In this document: positions 38,528 to 48,556 of the stretch, piece after piece
Numbering within the stretch: the stretch's first letter is position 1
Layout: the number at the start of each line of letters is the position of its first letter
Assembly (NCBI GenBank): GCA_017407755.1
Contig: JAFQVY010000010.1
Coordinates: 62,001-126,000, forward strand
Length of the DNA: 64,000 nt
Direction: 5' to 3'
DNA from: Clostridia bacterium
Lineage (GTDB): Bacteria; Bacillota; Clostridia; Oscillospirales; Acutalibacteraceae
The notes under the pieces: generated by a model
Database searches by the model: none
What the model was told of the DNA's origin: nothing
Seen by the model: the letters and a program-made list of their open reading frames with translations, nothing else
Program-made: the position numbers and the translations under genes

Positions 38528-39908
38528 ATCGAAGCACCTTTCTTATAAATGCCTTGCCGTTAAAGGGGATAAGGGGATAGAGATAGCTTTTTCCGCTTAC
38601 GGTTCTGTTGGTTACAAGAAGTACAGCGGTAAACACCAAGCCTGCAATAAATCCCCAAAGGTTAAACAGTACTGTGAGTATAAGAATAATAACTCTCATA
38701 AATTTTAGGCAGTAGCCAAGCTCATAATTAGGCTGAGAAAAGCTTGCAATGGTTACAAATGCCATATAAAGAATAGTTTCGGTGTTAAACCATCCTGCGC
38801 TTACAGAAAATTCCGAAAGCGCAATAGCTCCTATAATACCTAAGGTTCCCGATAAACTGTTTGGGGTATTCAGTGCGGCAAGGCGTAGTCCGTCAATTGT
38901 TACCTCAAGCAGTATAAGCTGCCAAAACACAGGAATACTGCATTCTTCTGTTACCAGCATAAACCTAAAGACGTCAGGCACATTTTCAGGGTTCTGAAGC
39001 ATCAATAGCCATAACGGAGTTATCAGCAAAGCACCTATTGTAATCAGTAGCCTTGCAACTCTTAAATAAGAACCTGTAATAGGCGGAAAATAGTAATCAT
39101 CGGCTTCTTCGGTTATATCAAAAATAGAAGTTGGCAAAATCAGAGCCGAGGGTGAATTATCCACCAAAATTACGATATTGCCCTTCAAAAGGTTTGCCGC
39201 CGCAGAATCGGGTCTTTCGGTGTACTTGATTTTTGGAAATGGATTGTACCACTTTTTGGGATAAATCGCTTCAATTAAGCTTTGCTGATTCATCGCAAGA
39301 GAGTCTACGTCTACATTCTGAATTCTTTCAATAATAGCTTTAAGAAGCTTTTTGTCAACCTTGTTGTCCATATAGCATACTGCCACATCGGATTTCGAGC
39401 AATGGCTTACAAAAAACGGTTTAACTGTAAAGTTAACATCTCTTATACGTCTTCTGATTAAAGCTACGTTGCTTATCATTGTTTCAACAAATCCGTCTTT
39501 ACTGCCCCTCATTACCTTGTCGTCGTCAGGCTCGCTGGTTTGCCTCTGAGGATATGTTCTCATATCCATAAGCACAGCCTTGTCCATACCGTCAATAATA
39601 AGGGCTGTAACTCCGCAAAGGATATTCTGAATTATAAGCTTCGGGTCACTTTCCGTTGTTACCTCAAAGTAGGGCACACAGTTTTCTGCAAAGGTGTCTG
39701 CGTCTTTAAAATAGCTCTCGTCTTTTATAGAATTAAAGAACACAAGCGTTTTCATCAGCACCGCATCTTTAACAAATCCGTCAATACAGTAAAGTGCAAC
39801 ATTTCGTTTGTTAATAATGATGTTCCGCTTAATAAGGTCAAAGCTTTCCTCAACCCTTAAGTCACTGTCAATCATATTTTCGTTTTTTTCTAAGCTTGTT
39901 GTCAGCAT
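38520..39908 (-). CDS. GerA-family spore germination protein, SpoVAF-like
   Basis: 462 residues. Large hydrophilic N-terminal domain (about 1-270) with a nutrient-receptor-A-type fold, then about five TM helices (VARLLITIGALLITPLWLL, and later ILYMAFVTIASFSQP). The C-terminal stretch with LNTPNSLSGTLGIIGAI and NYELGYCLKFMRV is closer to SpoVAF than to GerAA/GerBA subunits as I recall them. No partner B or C germination genes adjoin, again like SpoVAF. Start at 39908 with GGTGAT upstream. A SigG-like promoter precedes it. Confidence 0.8.
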   Translation of the reverse strand: MLTTSLEKNENMIDSDLRVEESFDLIKRNIIINKRNVALYCIDGFVKDAVLMKTLVFFNSIKDESYFKDADTFAENCVPYFEVTTESDPKLIIQNILCGVTALIIDGMDKAVLMDMRTYPQRQTSEPDDDKVMRGSKDGFVETMISNVALIRRRIRDVNFTVKPFFVSHCSKSDVAVCYMDNKVDKKLLKAIIERIQNVDVDSLAMNQQSLIEAIYPKKWYNPFPKIKYTERPDSAAANLLKGNIVILVDNSPSALILPTSIFDITEEADDYYFPPITGSYLRVARLLITIGALLITPLWLLMLQNPENVPDVFRFMLVTEECSIPVFWQLILLEVTIDGLRLAALNTPNSLSGTLGIIGAIALSEFSVSAGWFNTETILYMAFVTIASFSQPNYELGYCLKFMRVIILILTVLFNLWGFIAGLVFTAVLLVTNRTVSGKSYLYPLIPFNGKAFIRKVLRFR

Positions 39909-39943
39909 ATAATCACCATTGGTATTTTGCACCAACTTAAGCC

Positions 39944-39971
39944 GATTATGAGTGCATTTGAAAAAATATAC
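39944..39971 (-). promoter_or_regulatory. SigG/SigF-like promoter for the SpoVAF-like gene
   Basis: Minus strand: GTATA (39971-39967), 16-base spacer, CATAATC (39950-39944). Compared with the sigma-G consensus (GYATR, 16-18, CATWMTA) only the last base differs. No sigma-A promoter is evident, consistent with forespore expression. Confidence 0.55.
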
Positions 39972-40025
39972 AAAAGTTATTTAGGATTTATCCTGTTTTT
40001 CTACTCACAATATATGCTAAACCCT

Positions 40026-40054
40026 TTGACAAAACAGTGTATTTGTTGTATAAA
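40026..40054 (+). promoter_or_regulatory. Promoter for the ZTP riboswitch-pflBA transcript
   Basis: TTGACA (40026-40031), 17-base spacer, TATAAA (40049-40054). Predicted start about 40061, a few bases before the riboswitch P1 stem. Confidence 0.88.
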
Positions 40055-40068
40055 TATAGTGTAATGAA

Positions 40069-40150
40069 AAACTTCTATGTGACTGACGGGTTTCACTGAT
40101 AACAGTGGGGGAGTGTAGAAGTTACTAAGCCGACCGTCTGGGCAATTCAC
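40069..40150 (+). ncRNA. ZTP riboswitch (pfl motif)
   Basis: Aptamer for ZTP/ZMP, the alarmone of 10-formyl-tetrahydrofolate shortage. Visible elements: P1 stem ACTTCTA (40071-40077) with TAGAAGT (40116-40122); the conserved GTGACTGACGGG; inner hairpin CACTG/CAGTG (40094-40098, 40103-40107); linker; and the 3' domain GCCGACCGTCTGGGCA with the conserved CTGGGCA. ACGG of the 5' domain can pair with CCGT of the 3' domain, the known pseudoknot. It is followed at once by a terminator that shares the GGGCA bases. Confidence 0.9.
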
Positions 40151-40178
40151 TTTACATAGAAGTGAATTGCCCTTTTTG
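40140..40178 (+). terminator. Riboswitch expression-platform terminator
   Basis: 13-bp stem GGGCAATTCACTT/AAGTGAATTGCCC (40140-40152 with 40160-40172), 7-base loop, TTTTT. The 5' arm begins with the GGGCA of the aptamer, so ligand binding and terminator formation compete. ZTP would turn pflBA on. Confidence 0.9.
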
Positions 40179-40200
40179 ATTTTCTTAAGGAGAGATTGGT

Positions 40201-42432
40201 ATGGAAAGCAAAAACTGGATTGGATTTAACAAAGGTTTGTGGCAGGAGGAAATCAATGTCCGTGATTTTATTCAGTCAAACTATAATGAATATACAGGCG
40301 ACAGCAGCTTCTTAAGCGGTGCTACTGAGCGTACAAATGCCCTTATGAAAAAGGTAGAGGGTCTTTTTGCCCTTGAGCGTCAGTTTGGCGGTGTACTCGA
40401 TATTGACACCGCTACAGTTTCATCTCTTACAAGCTATTCCCCCGGTTACATAGATAAAGAAAACGAAATTATCGTAGGTATGCAGACAAACCGTCCCTTA
40501 AAGCGTGGCGTAAACCCCTTTGGCGGTATCCGTATGGCACGTCAGGCTTGTAAGGCTTACGGCTACAAATTAAGCGATAAAATCGAAGAAGAATTCAGAT
40601 ACCGCACCACTCATAACGACGGTGTTTTCCGTGCATATACCGACGAAATGCGTGCAGCAAGAAAGTGCCACGTTATCACAGGTCTTCCCGACGCTTACGG
40701 CAGAGGCAGAATTATCGGTGACTACCGCCGTGTTGCGCTTTACGGTGTAGATAAGCTTATTGAAGAAAAGCAAAAGGATAAGGCAATGCTCTCTACAGAA
40801 TCCTTTGATACAGAGCAGATTCGCCTTGATGAGGAGCTTTTCCAGCAGATTGCCTTCTTAGGCTATATGAAAGAAATGGCTATGATGTACGGCTTTGATA
40901 TAAGCTTGCCTGCACAAAACGCTAAAGAAGCAATTCAGTGGACATACTTTGCCTACCTTGCATCTATTAAAGAGCAAAACGGTGCCGCAATGTCTTTGGG
41001 CAGAGTAAGCACCTTCTTTGATATTTACATTGAGCGTGACATCAAAAACGGCACTTTAACCGAAGAAGGCGCTCAGGAGCTTATGGACGATTTTGTTATG
41101 AAGCTGAGAATCGCAAGGCATCTTCGTACTCCTGAGTATAACGAGCTTTTCGGCGGTGACCCTATGTGGATTACCGAAGCCGTAGGCGGTGTAGGCGAGG
41201 ACGGCAGAACTTTAGTCACCAAAAACTCCTTTAGAGTTCTCAATACTCTTTATACCTTAGGTTCTTCACCTGAGCCTAACCTTACTGTACTTTGGTCAAA
41301 AAACCTTCCCGAAAACTTCAAAAAGTTCTGTGCAAAGGTCTCTAAAGACACCAACTCTATCCAGTATGAAAACGATGACCTTATGCGTCCTATCTACGGC
41401 GACGACTATGCAATTGCCTGTTGTGTTTCCGCTATGAAGGTAGGCAAGCAGATGCAGTTCTTCGGTGCAAGATGTAACCTTCCTAAGCTTATGCTGATTG
41501 CTATCAACGGCGGCTACGATACCTCAAGCAATATCCATATAGGCCCTCAGATGCCTGTGCTTGAGGGTGACAAGCTTACTTTTGAGGCTGTGATGGAGCG
41601 CCTTGATATTTATCTGCCTTGGCTTAGCCACCTTTATGTCAACACAATGAATATCATTCACTATATGCACGATAAATACGCCTACGAAAAAACCCAGATG
41701 GCACTTCACGACACAACCGTAGACCGTTTTATGGCTTTCGGCGTTGCAGGCCTTTCTGTAATTACCGACTCTTTAAGTGCTATTAAATATGCAAATGTTA
41801 AGCCCATAAGAAACGAAGAGGGATATATTGTTGAATTTGAGACTACAGGCGAATTTCCTAAGTACGGCAACGACGACGACAGAGTTGACCTTATTGCAAA
41901 GGATATGACCCGAAAGGTAATTACAGAGCTCAGAAAAACAAAAACCTACAGAAATGCAATCCACACTCTTTCTGTTCTTACAATTACCTCAAATGTAATG
42001 TACGGTAAAAATACAGCTGCAACTCCCGACGGCAGAAAAGCAGGCGAACCCTTTGCACCCGGCGCAAATCCCATGCACAACCGCGAGGAAAACGGTGCCC
42101 TTGCTTCTCTTAACTCTGTGGCAAAGCTTAGCTATGATGATTGCCGTGACGGTATTTCCAATACTTTCTCAATTACTCCCGATGCATTGGGTAAAACCAA
42201 TGATGAACAAATTGATAATCTCGTAACCATTCTTGACGGTTACTTTGCAAAAATGGCACATCACATCAACGTAAACGTTATGACCCGTGAAACTTTAATG
42301 AAAGCTTATGAAAATCCCGAAGAATACCCCAACCTTACTATCCGTGTTTCCGGCTATGCAGTTCATTTCAATAAGTTAAGCCGTGAGCAACAGCGTGAGG
42401 TTATCAGCCGAACATTTCACGAAGCAATATGA
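40201..42432 (+). CDS. pflB: Formate C-acetyltransferase (pyruvate formate-lyase)
   Basis: Glycyl radical enzyme: pyruvate + CoA to acetyl-CoA + formate. 743 residues, normal length. The active-site cysteine pair is C407-C408 ([12 protein letters not shown]), the radical glycine is G718 in RVSGYAVHF, and [16 protein letters not shown] is the conserved N-terminal pyruvate region. Formate also supplies one-carbon units to folate, which explains the ZTP riboswitch. RBS AAGGAGAG. Overlaps pflA by 4 bases. Confidence 0.97.
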   Translation: MESKNWIGFNKGLWQEEINVRDFIQSNYNEYTGDSSFLSGATERTNALMKKVEGLFALERQFGGVLDIDTATVSSLTSYSPGYIDKENEIIVGMQTNRPLKRGVNPFGGIRMARQACKAYGYKLSDKIEEEFRYRTTHNDGVFRAYTDEMRAARKCHVITGLPDAYGRGRIIGDYRRVALYGVDKLIEEKQKDKAMLSTESFDTEQIRLDEELFQQIAFLGYMKEMAMMYGFDISLPAQNAKEAIQWTYFAYLASIKEQNGAAMSLGRVSTFFDIYIERDIKNGTLTEEGAQELMDDFVMKLRIARHLRTPEYNELFGGDPMWITEAVGGVGEDGRTLVTKNSFRVLNTLYTLGSSPEPNLTVLWSKNLPENFKKFCAKVSKDTNSIQYENDDLMRPIYGDDYAIACCVSAMKVGKQMQFFGARCNLPKLMLIAINGGYDTSSNIHIGPQMPVLEGDKLTFEAVMERLDIYLPWLSHLYVNTMNIIHYMHDKYAYEKTQMALHDTTVDRFMAFGVAGLSVITDSLSAIKYANVKPIRNEEGYIVEFETTGEFPKYGNDDDRVDLIAKDMTRKVITELRKTKTYRNAIHTLSVLTITSNVMYGKNTAATPDGRKAGEPFAPGANPMHNREENGALASLNSVAKLSYDDCRDGISNTFSITPDALGKTNDEQIDNLVTILDGYFAKMAHHINVNVMTRETLMKAYENPEEYPNLTIRVSGYAVHFNKLSREQQREVISRTFHEAI

Positions 42433-43166
42433 GCAAGGGGTATATTCACTCGTTTCAAAGTCTGGGCACCGTTGACGGTCCCGGAGTAAGATTTGTAGTT
42501 TTCTTTCAAGGGTGCAATCTTCGCTGCAAATGCTGCCATAACCCCGACACTTGGGCAAAAGTAGGGGACTCAAAGCTTTTTGAAGCTTCTGAAGTTTTAA
42601 GGCGTGTTTTACGTTATAAGGAGTATTTCAAAGACAATGGCGGCATTACTCTTTCAGGTGGTGAGCCTCTTTTGCAGCCAAATTTTGCAAAAGAAATTTT
42701 CGCTCTGTGCAAAGAAAACGGCATTAATACCTGCCTTGATACTTCGGGCAGTATCATAAATAACGACGTTCTTGCTTTGCTTGATGTTACCGACAGAGTT
42801 CTTCTGGACGTTAAATATACCGAAAACTCTTTGTATTTAGAAAATGTAGGTTGTTCAATTAATCTGCCGCTTGAATTTCTCGGTATTCTTAATGAGAGGA
42901 ATATTAGCACAACCCTTCGTCAGGTTATTATTCCGACGGTCAACGACAGTATAGAAAACATCAATAAGCTTTATGAAATTGCAAAATCTCATAAATGTGT
43001 AGATAAAGTGGAGCTTTTGCCTTTTCGCAAAATCTGCCAGACAAAATATGACGAAATGAATATTCCTTTTTCTTTCGCCGCCTTGCCCACACCTACAAAA
43101 AAAGACATTGAGCACTTGAATTCTTTTTTATTTGAATATGCATTAAACACTTCTCCCTCGGTTTAA
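42429..43166 (+). CDS. pflA: Pyruvate formate-lyase activating enzyme
   Basis: Radical SAM enzyme that installs the glycyl radical on PflB. 245 residues with the cluster motif C29-x3-C33-x2-C36 in [17 protein letters not shown]; the SAM-binding GGE is in SGGEPLLQP and LDTSG follows. [10 protein letters not shown] at the N-terminus is typical of PflA. ATG overlaps the pflB stop (ATGA). Confidence 0.96.
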   Translation: MSKGYIHSFQSLGTVDGPGVRFVVFFQGCNLRCKCCHNPDTWAKVGDSKLFEASEVLRRVLRYKEYFKDNGGITLSGGEPLLQPNFAKEIFALCKENGINTCLDTSGSIINNDVLALLDVTDRVLLDVKYTENSLYLENVGCSINLPLEFLGILNERNISTTLRQVIIPTVNDSIENINKLYEIAKSHKCVDKVELLPFRKICQTKYDEMNIPFSFAALPTPTKKDIEHLNSFLFEYALNTSPSV

Positions 43167-43184
43167 AATCGGGGGAGATTTTTT
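43152..43184 (+). terminator. Terminator after pflBA
   Basis: TCTCCCTC (43152-43159) pairs with GGGGGAGA (43171-43178) with one U-G pair, 11-base loop, followed by TTTTTT. Confidence 0.85.
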
Positions 43185-43216
43185 GTGAATTTTTATAGAA
43201 CAAATTCCGAATAAAG

Positions 43217-43245
43217 TTGCTATTTACATATCAATATGTTATAAT
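43217..43245 (+). promoter_or_regulatory. Promoter for ruvCAB and downstream genes
   Basis: TTGCTA (43217-43222), 17-base spacer, TATAAT (43240-43245), 45 bases before the ruvC GTG. No convincing terminator is seen until 55941, so the genes from ruvC to clpE may be largely one transcription unit. Confidence 0.8.
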
Positions 43246-43289
43246 ACTTAATTATTATAGGCAAATTATGCTTGAAAGGAAGTGTCACT

Positions 43290-43790
43290 GTGACGGTACT
43301 GGGTATTGACCCCGGTTATGCGATTATCGGCTATGGTGTAGTAAACTATGAAAGCATGAACTTTACTCCTGTTGCTTACGGCTGTATCACTACCGACGCT
43401 GACACCGATTTCAATCTTCGCCTTAAGCTTATTTTCGACGGTATGAATAAGGTTATCGAAAAGGCAAAACCTGATTGTATTGCCATTGAAAAGCTTTATT
43501 TTCAGAACAACCAAAAAACCGCTATTATGGTTGCCGAGGCAAGAGGGGTAATTTTACTTTCAGCTCAGCTTCATAATATCCCGATTTTTGAATATACACC
43601 CTTACAGGTCAAAACTGCAGTTACGGGCTACGGCAAAGCTAAAAAGCAACAGGTTATGGATATGACCAAACGCCTTTTAAAGCTCAAAAAAATGCCTAAG
43701 CCCGATGATGCCGCCGATGCTCTGGCAATTGCCGTTTGTCATGTTCAGGCGGCAGGCACGGGCCTTAGACAAATGCTTATGAATAGCTAA
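43290..43790 (+). CDS. ruvC: Crossover junction endodeoxyribonuclease RuvC
   Basis: Holliday junction resolvase, 166 residues. Catalytic acids: D of LGIDPGYAIIGYG at the N-terminus, E in IAIEKLYFQNN, and D-D in PDDAADALAIAV. GTG 43290 is preferred, 7 bases after AAGGAAG; a TTG 18 bases upstream is the only other in-frame option. First gene of ruvC-ruvA-ruvB. Confidence 0.96.
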   Translation: MTVLGIDPGYAIIGYGVVNYESMNFTPVAYGCITTDADTDFNLRLKLIFDGMNKVIEKAKPDCIAIEKLYFQNNQKTAIMVAEARGVILLSAQLHNIPIFEYTPLQVKTAVTGYGKAKKQQVMDMTKRLLKLKKMPKPDDAADALAIAVCHVQAAGTGLRQMLMNS

Positions 43791-43802
43791 GGAGAGTTTT
43801 CT

Positions 43803-44396
43803 GTGATTTATTCTTTACGTGGAAATTTAATATTGATGGAACAGGGCATTTCCGTTATTGAGTGCGGCGGTGTTGGTTATAAATGCCAGACAAGCCTTAA
43901 TACACAAAAAAGCCTGAAGCTGAATTCAGAGGTTACTCTTTTTACCTATATGAGTATTCGTGAGGATGCCTGCGAGCTTTTCGGTTTTGCTACAAAGTCT
44001 GAACTTCAGTGTTTTAAGCTTTTAATAAGCATTTCAGGCGTTGGCCCTAAGGTGGGTATCGCTTTGCTTTCGGATTTAACCCCTGAGCAGATAACCCTTG
44101 CAATTTCAGCAGGTGACGTCAAATCCCTGACCCGTGCACAGGGTGTAGGCCCCAAGCTTGCTTCCCGTATTATTTTAGAGCTTAAAGATAAGCTCAAAGG
44201 CTTGGCTCAGTCCGAAACCGGTGTTGAGCTAAAAGGCTCGGTAATTGCCGACACAGGCAATATCCCCAAGGCGGTTGCCGCTCTGGCGGTTTTAGGCTTT
44301 TCTGCCGCCGATGTTACTCCCGTGCTTTCGCACCTTGACCCCAATTTAACTGTCGAGCAGTTAATCGGCGAAACCTTAAAGAAAATGGGTAGATGA
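43803..44396 (+). CDS. ruvA: Holliday junction helicase subunit RuvA
   Basis: 197 residues: OB fold ([20 protein letters not shown]), tandem HhH region with [13 protein letters not shown] and [19 protein letters not shown], and a C-terminal domain that contacts RuvB ([11 protein letters not shown]). Binds the four-way junction. GTG start with AAGGAGAG upstream. Overlaps ruvB by 4 bases. Confidence 0.96.
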   Translation: MIYSLRGNLILMEQGISVIECGGVGYKCQTSLNTQKSLKLNSEVTLFTYMSIREDACELFGFATKSELQCFKLLISISGVGPKVGIALLSDLTPEQITLAISAGDVKSLTRAQGVGPKLASRIILELKDKLKGLAQSETGVELKGSVIADTGNIPKAVAALAVLGFSAADVTPVLSHLDPNLTVEQLIGETLKKMGR

Positions 44397-45454
44397 ATAT
44401 GAGTGAATTTAACTATAGCGAAGATTTCGATTTTGAAAATAGAATTGTAAACACCCAGGAAACTCCTGAAGACGTTTTTGACGGTGATAACCCTCTTAGA
44501 CCTAAATCCTTTGATGATTATGTAGGTCAGGAAAAGGTGAAAGAAAATTTAAAAATTTTCATAGAAGCCGCAAAAAAACGCGGAGAGGTTTTAGACCATG
44601 TGCTACTTTACGGCCCTCCTGGTCTTGGTAAAACCACACTTTCTGCCATTATTGCCAACGAGCTTGGGGTAAATATCCGTATCACCTCAGGTCCTGCAAT
44701 CGAAAAGCCCGGCGATTTGGCTTCGCTTTTAACTAACCTTAATCAGGGCGACGTGCTTTTTATCGATGAAATTCACCGATTAAACCGCTCTGTTGAAGAA
44801 ATCCTTTATCCCTCTATGGAAGATTTTGCCATTGATATAATCACAGGCAAGGGCCAAATGGCGGCATCTTATCATTTGCCCCTTCCTAAATTTACCTTAG
44901 TCGGTGCAACCACCCGTGCAGGTCAGCTTTCAGCCCCTTTGAGAGACCGTTTCGGCGTCATTTGCCGACTTGAGCTTTACTCTCACGAAGAGCTTGCAAA
45001 AATCGTAACACGAAGTGCAGGCATTCTGGGAATAGACATTGACGAAAAAGGTGCTTTTGAGCTTGCTTCGCGTTCCCGCGGTACTCCTCGTATTGCTAAC
45101 CGTCTTTTAAAGCGTACCCGAGATTTTGCTCAGGTTATGTCTGACGGAGTTATTACCGGCGAGGTGGCAAAGGTTGCCCTTGACCGCCTTGAAATCGACT
45201 CCTTAGGTTTAGACCAGAACGACAGACGAATGCTTCTTGCCATGATAAACAATTACGGCGGAGGCCCTGTAGGTCTTGAAACCTTGGCGGCGGCTATCGG
45301 TGAAGAAGCCGTAACTATTGAGGACGTATACGAGCCTTATTTAATGCAGATAGGCTTCTTAAACCGTACCCCAAGAGGCAGATGTGTAACAAGCCTTGCT
45401 TATGAGCATTTGGGAATTAAAACCAATAAAGATGCTCAGCAAACCTTATTTTGA
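44393..45454 (+). CDS. ruvB: Holliday junction helicase subunit RuvB
   Basis: AAA+ branch-migration motor, 353 residues. Walker [11 protein letters not shown], Walker [10 protein letters not shown], sensor 1 [18 protein letters not shown], arginine-rich [13 protein letters not shown], and the C-terminal winged helix [17 protein letters not shown] 44393 overlaps the ruvA stop; ATG 44399 is an alternative. N-terminus has an acidic leader of about 20 residues. Confidence 0.97.
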   Translation: MNMSEFNYSEDFDFENRIVNTQETPEDVFDGDNPLRPKSFDDYVGQEKVKENLKIFIEAAKKRGEVLDHVLLYGPPGLGKTTLSAIIANELGVNIRITSGPAIEKPGDLASLLTNLNQGDVLFIDEIHRLNRSVEEILYPSMEDFAIDIITGKGQMAASYHLPLPKFTLVGATTRAGQLSAPLRDRFGVICRLELYSHEELAKIVTRSAGILGIDIDEKGAFELASRSRGTPRIANRLLKRTRDFAQVMSDGVITGEVAKVALDRLEIDSLGLDQNDRRMLLAMINNYGGGPVGLETLAAAIGEEAVTIEDVYEPYLMQIGFLNRTPRGRCVTSLAYEHLGIKTNKDAQQTLF

Positions 45455-45485
45455 AATTAACAAATTGATATAGGAGGATTATAAA

Positions 45486-46835
45486 ATGGGTAGATTATTT
45501 GGTACAGACGGAGCCAGAGGTATAGCTAATACCGAGCTTACCCCTGAGCTTGCTATGAATATCGGCAGAGCCGCCGCAATGGTGCTTATAAGCGACACTG
45601 TAGAGCATCCTACTTTCTTAATCGGCAAAGATACCCGTCTTTCAGGCGATATGCTTGAAGGTGCTTTAATTGCAGGTCTTTGTTCGGTTGGTGCAAATGT
45701 TGTACTTTTAGGTGTTGTTCCTACTCCTGCAGTTGCTTACCTTATCAAAAAGTATAAGGCAGATGCAGGTATTATGATTTCCGCTTCTCACAATCCTTTT
45801 GAGTTTAACGGAATCAAGATTTTCTCTGACGAAGGATATAAGCTTCCCGATTTGCTGGAAGAGCAGATTGAAGCTATCGTTTTAGATAATGAGTGCGAGT
45901 ATAAAGTATGCCGTGACTCCGACATAGGCAAAGTTACACGTAAAGACGACGCAGTTGATGATTATATTGAACACGTTATCAGTACAGTCGAGTACGACCT
46001 TAAGGGTATGAGAATTGCACTTGACTGCTCAAACGGTTCTTCTTCAACTACTGCAAGAAAGCTTTTCGAAGCCTTGGGCGCTGAATGTCACGTTCTTTTT
46101 GATACTCCCGACGGCGTTAACATCAACGCCAATTGCGGTTCAACCCATATTGAGACCCTCCAGCGTTTTGTAAAGGATAATAACCTTGATGCAGGTCTTG
46201 CTTTTGACGGTGACGCCGACAGATGCTTAGCCGTTGACGATAAGGGCGAGCTTGTAGACGGCGACTACATAATTGCTATTATAGCCGCTGACTTCAAGAG
46301 CCGCGGTATGCTTAAGAAGAATACGGTTGTTTGCACAATTATGACCAATATGGGCTTCAATAAATTCTGCGAAGCCAATAATATGAACCTTGTCTCTACC
46401 AAAGTCGGTGACCGTTATGTTTTAGAAACAATGCTCAGAGAAGACTACAATATCGGTGGCGAGCAATCAGGCCACGTTATCTGCCTTGACTACTCCACCA
46501 CAGGTGACGGTCAGCTTACAGGTGCTCAGCTTTTAAGCCTTATTAACCGCCGACAGGCAAAATTAAGCTCAATTGCAACCCTTATGGAGCGTTTCCCTCA
46601 GGTTCTTGTAAATGTTACTATCAACCCTGAGCTTAAAACAAAGTTCTATACCGATAAAGAGATTAAAGAAGAAATAAACCGTGTTGATGAAATCTTAGAG
46701 GGCAGAGGCAGAATCATTGTCCGCCTTTCAGGCACTGAGCCTCTTGTTCGTGTAATGCTTGAGGGTGAGGACTTTGCCGAGATTACCCGTCTTGCAAACG
46801 AGACTGCAGCACTTATAAAGGATAAGCTTTCATAA
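45486..46835 (+). CDS. glmM: Phosphoglucosamine mutase
   Basis: Converts glucosamine 6-phosphate to glucosamine 1-phosphate for UDP-GlcNAc and peptidoglycan. 449 residues. FGTDGARGIAN at the N-terminus; phosphoserine S101 in SASHNPFEFNG; metal loop DGDADRC; sugar loop GGEQSGH; phosphate loop RLSGTEPLVRVM. RBS TAGGAGGA. Its stop overlaps the next gene (TAATG). Confidence 0.97.
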   Translation: MGRLFGTDGARGIANTELTPELAMNIGRAAAMVLISDTVEHPTFLIGKDTRLSGDMLEGALIAGLCSVGANVVLLGVVPTPAVAYLIKKYKADAGIMISASHNPFEFNGIKIFSDEGYKLPDLLEEQIEAIVLDNECEYKVCRDSDIGKVTRKDDAVDDYIEHVISTVEYDLKGMRIALDCSNGSSSTTARKLFEALGAECHVLFDTPDGVNINANCGSTHIETLQRFVKDNNLDAGLAFDGDADRCLAVDDKGELVDGDYIIAIIAADFKSRGMLKKNTVVCTIMTNMGFNKFCEANNMNLVSTKVGDRYVLETMLREDYNIGGEQSGHVICLDYSTTGDGQLTGAQLLSLINRRQAKLSSIATLMERFPQVLVNVTINPELKTKFYTDKEIKEEINRVDEILEGRGRIIVRLSGTEPLVRVMLEGEDFAEITRLANETAALIKDKLS

Positions 46836-47698
46836 TGAGATGTACTGATAATTGGCTGGACTACGAGCTTTTAGATGCCGCTTCAGGCGAACGACTTGAG
46901 CGTTGGGGTGATATTATCTTAATCCGCCCCGACACTCAGATAATATGGAATACCCCTAAAAAGGACTACCGCTGGAATAAAGCACACGCTAAATATATCC
47001 GCTCTAATTCAGGCGGCGGTCATTGGGAATACTACAAAAAGCTACCCGAAACTTGGAACATCAAGTACGGTGATTTAGGCTTTGTGATAAAGCCCATGGG
47101 CTTTAAGCACACAGGCGTTTTCCCTGAGCAGGCGGTTAACTGGGACTATGCTATTGAAAAAATTCAAAATGCAAACCGCCCCGTAAATGTCCTCAACCTT
47201 TTCGGCTATACAGGCGGAGCAACGGTAGCCTGTCTTAAGGCAGGTGCAAGCGTTTGTCATGTTGATGCTTCAAAGGGTATGGTTAATATGGCAAAGGAAA
47301 ATGCCCTTTTAAGCGGCGTTTCCGATAAATCGGTAAGGTGGATAGTAGACGATTGTGTCAAGTTTGTAAACCGTGAAATCCGACGCGGCAGGCGATATGA
47401 TGCAATTATTATGGACCCGCCCTCTTACGGCAGAGGCCCAAACGGCGAGGTCTGGAAGTTAGAAACCGAGCTTTTTCCGCTATTAGAGCTTTGCAAGCAG
47501 GTGCTATCCGACAACCCCTTGTTCTTCCTGCTTAATTCATACACCTCAGGACTTTCTCCTGCAGTTATGGAGTATACCCTGACAAGTGTGCTTAAAGACA
47601 CCTTCTCAGGTCAGGTTAAGGCTGACGAAATCGGCTTGAAGGTAAGCTCAACAAATTTAGTTTTACCCTGCGGTAATACCGCAATCTGGGAGAGATAA
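46835..47698 (+). CDS. Class I SAM-dependent rRNA-type methyltransferase
   Basis: 287 residues. Rossmann methyltransferase with motif I LNLFGYTGGATVACLKAGA, motif II HVDASKGMVNMAKEN, and motif IV DPPSYGRGPNGEVWKLE, the DPPSYG form typical of RlmI/RlmL-type 23S rRNA base methyltransferases. An N-terminal segment (about 1-90) lacks an obvious PUA domain. Target base not known. Starts on the glmM stop codon by one base. Confidence 0.85.
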   Translation: MRCTDNWLDYELLDAASGERLERWGDIILIRPDTQIIWNTPKKDYRWNKAHAKYIRSNSGGGHWEYYKKLPETWNIKYGDLGFVIKPMGFKHTGVFPEQAVNWDYAIEKIQNANRPVNVLNLFGYTGGATVACLKAGASVCHVDASKGMVNMAKENALLSGVSDKSVRWIVDDCVKFVNREIRRGRRYDAIIMDPPSYGRGPNGEVWKLETELFPLLELCKQVLSDNPLFFLLNSYTSGLSPAVMEYTLTSVLKDTFSGQVKADEIGLKVSSTNLVLPCGNTAIWER

Positions 47699-47704
47699 TT
47701 TCAG

Positions 47705-48556
47705 ATGAATCAAATTGACGTTAAGGACCTTGTTTTCACATATATGTCCGATGAAGAAATAAAACAGAATATTTGTGACAATGTAATAAACGGGGTTACA
47801 CTTACCGTTAAAAAGGGCGAGTTTCTAAGCATTATCGGCCACAACGGCTCCGGTAAGTCCACCCTTTCTAAACATTTCAATGCCATTTTGCTTCCTACAG
47901 GGGGCAAGGTTTATGTTGAGGGTATGGACACTCTTAACGAGGAAAAGTGCTATGACATTCGCCGAAAAGTAGGTCTTGTTCTACAAAATCCCGACAATCA
48001 GCTTGTTGCAAGCATTGTTGAGGAAGACGTAGCCTTCGGCCCTGAAAATTTAGGTGTCGAGCCTAAAGAAATCCGCAGGCGTGTTGATGAAGCTTTAAAG
48101 GCAGTAGGTATGTATGAATACCGTACTTTTGCACCTCATAAGCTTTCAGGCGGTCAGAAACAGAGGGTAGCTATTGCAGGAATTCTTGCAATGAAGCCCG
48201 ACTGCATAGTTTTAGACGAGCCTACCGCAATGCTTGACCCTAAGGGCAGGGAAGAAGTGCTGACTGCTATTCATACCCTTAACAAAGACCACGGTATTAC
48301 AATTGTCCTTATAACTCATAATATGGACGAAGCCGTTACCTCTGACAGGGTAATTGTAATGGACAGCGGTAAAATTCTTATAGAAGGCACACCGCAGGAA
48401 GTCTTTTCTCAAGTGGAGCTTTTGAAGAAACACCGCTTGGACGTACCCCAGTCTACCGAGCTTTGCTATAAGCTTCGAGCCTACGGAGTCAATATAAGCA
48501 ATCTTCCCTTAAATATAGACGACTGTGTAAAAACTCTTAAGGAGGTGCTTTTATGA
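47705..48556 (+). CDS. ecfA1: ECF transporter ATPase A1
   Basis: 283-residue ABC ATPase of the energy-coupling factor module for vitamin and trace-metal uptake. Walker [12 protein letters not shown]-loop LQNPDNQLV, signature LSGGQKQR, Walker [14 protein letters not shown], switch His in ITHNMDE. Pairs with EcfA2, whose gene overlaps by 4 bases. No substrate-binding S component is adjacent, as expected for group II modules that serve several S proteins. Confidence 0.94.
   Translation: MNQIDVKDLVFTYMSDEEIKQNICDNVINGVTLTVKKGEFLSIIGHNGSGKSTLSKHFNAILLPTGGKVYVEGMDTLNEEKCYDIRRKVGLVLQNPDNQLVASIVEEDVAFGPENLGVEPKEIRRRVDEALKAVGMYEYRTFAPHKLSGGQKQRVAIAGILAMKPDCIVLDEPTAMLDPKGREEVLTAIHTLNKDHGITIVLITHNMDEAVTSDRVIVMDSGKILIEGTPQEVFSQVELLKKHRLDVPQSTELCYKLRAYGVNISNLPLNIDDCVKTLKEVLL

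Noticed and set aside
43252-43289. Extended RuvC start at TTG 43272
   Set aside because: The TTG lies too close to the ribosome site; GTG 43290 gives correct spacing and family length.
45455-45485. glmS-type ribozyme or other leader before glmM
   Set aside because: Only about 30 bases precede glmM and no ribozyme core can fit.
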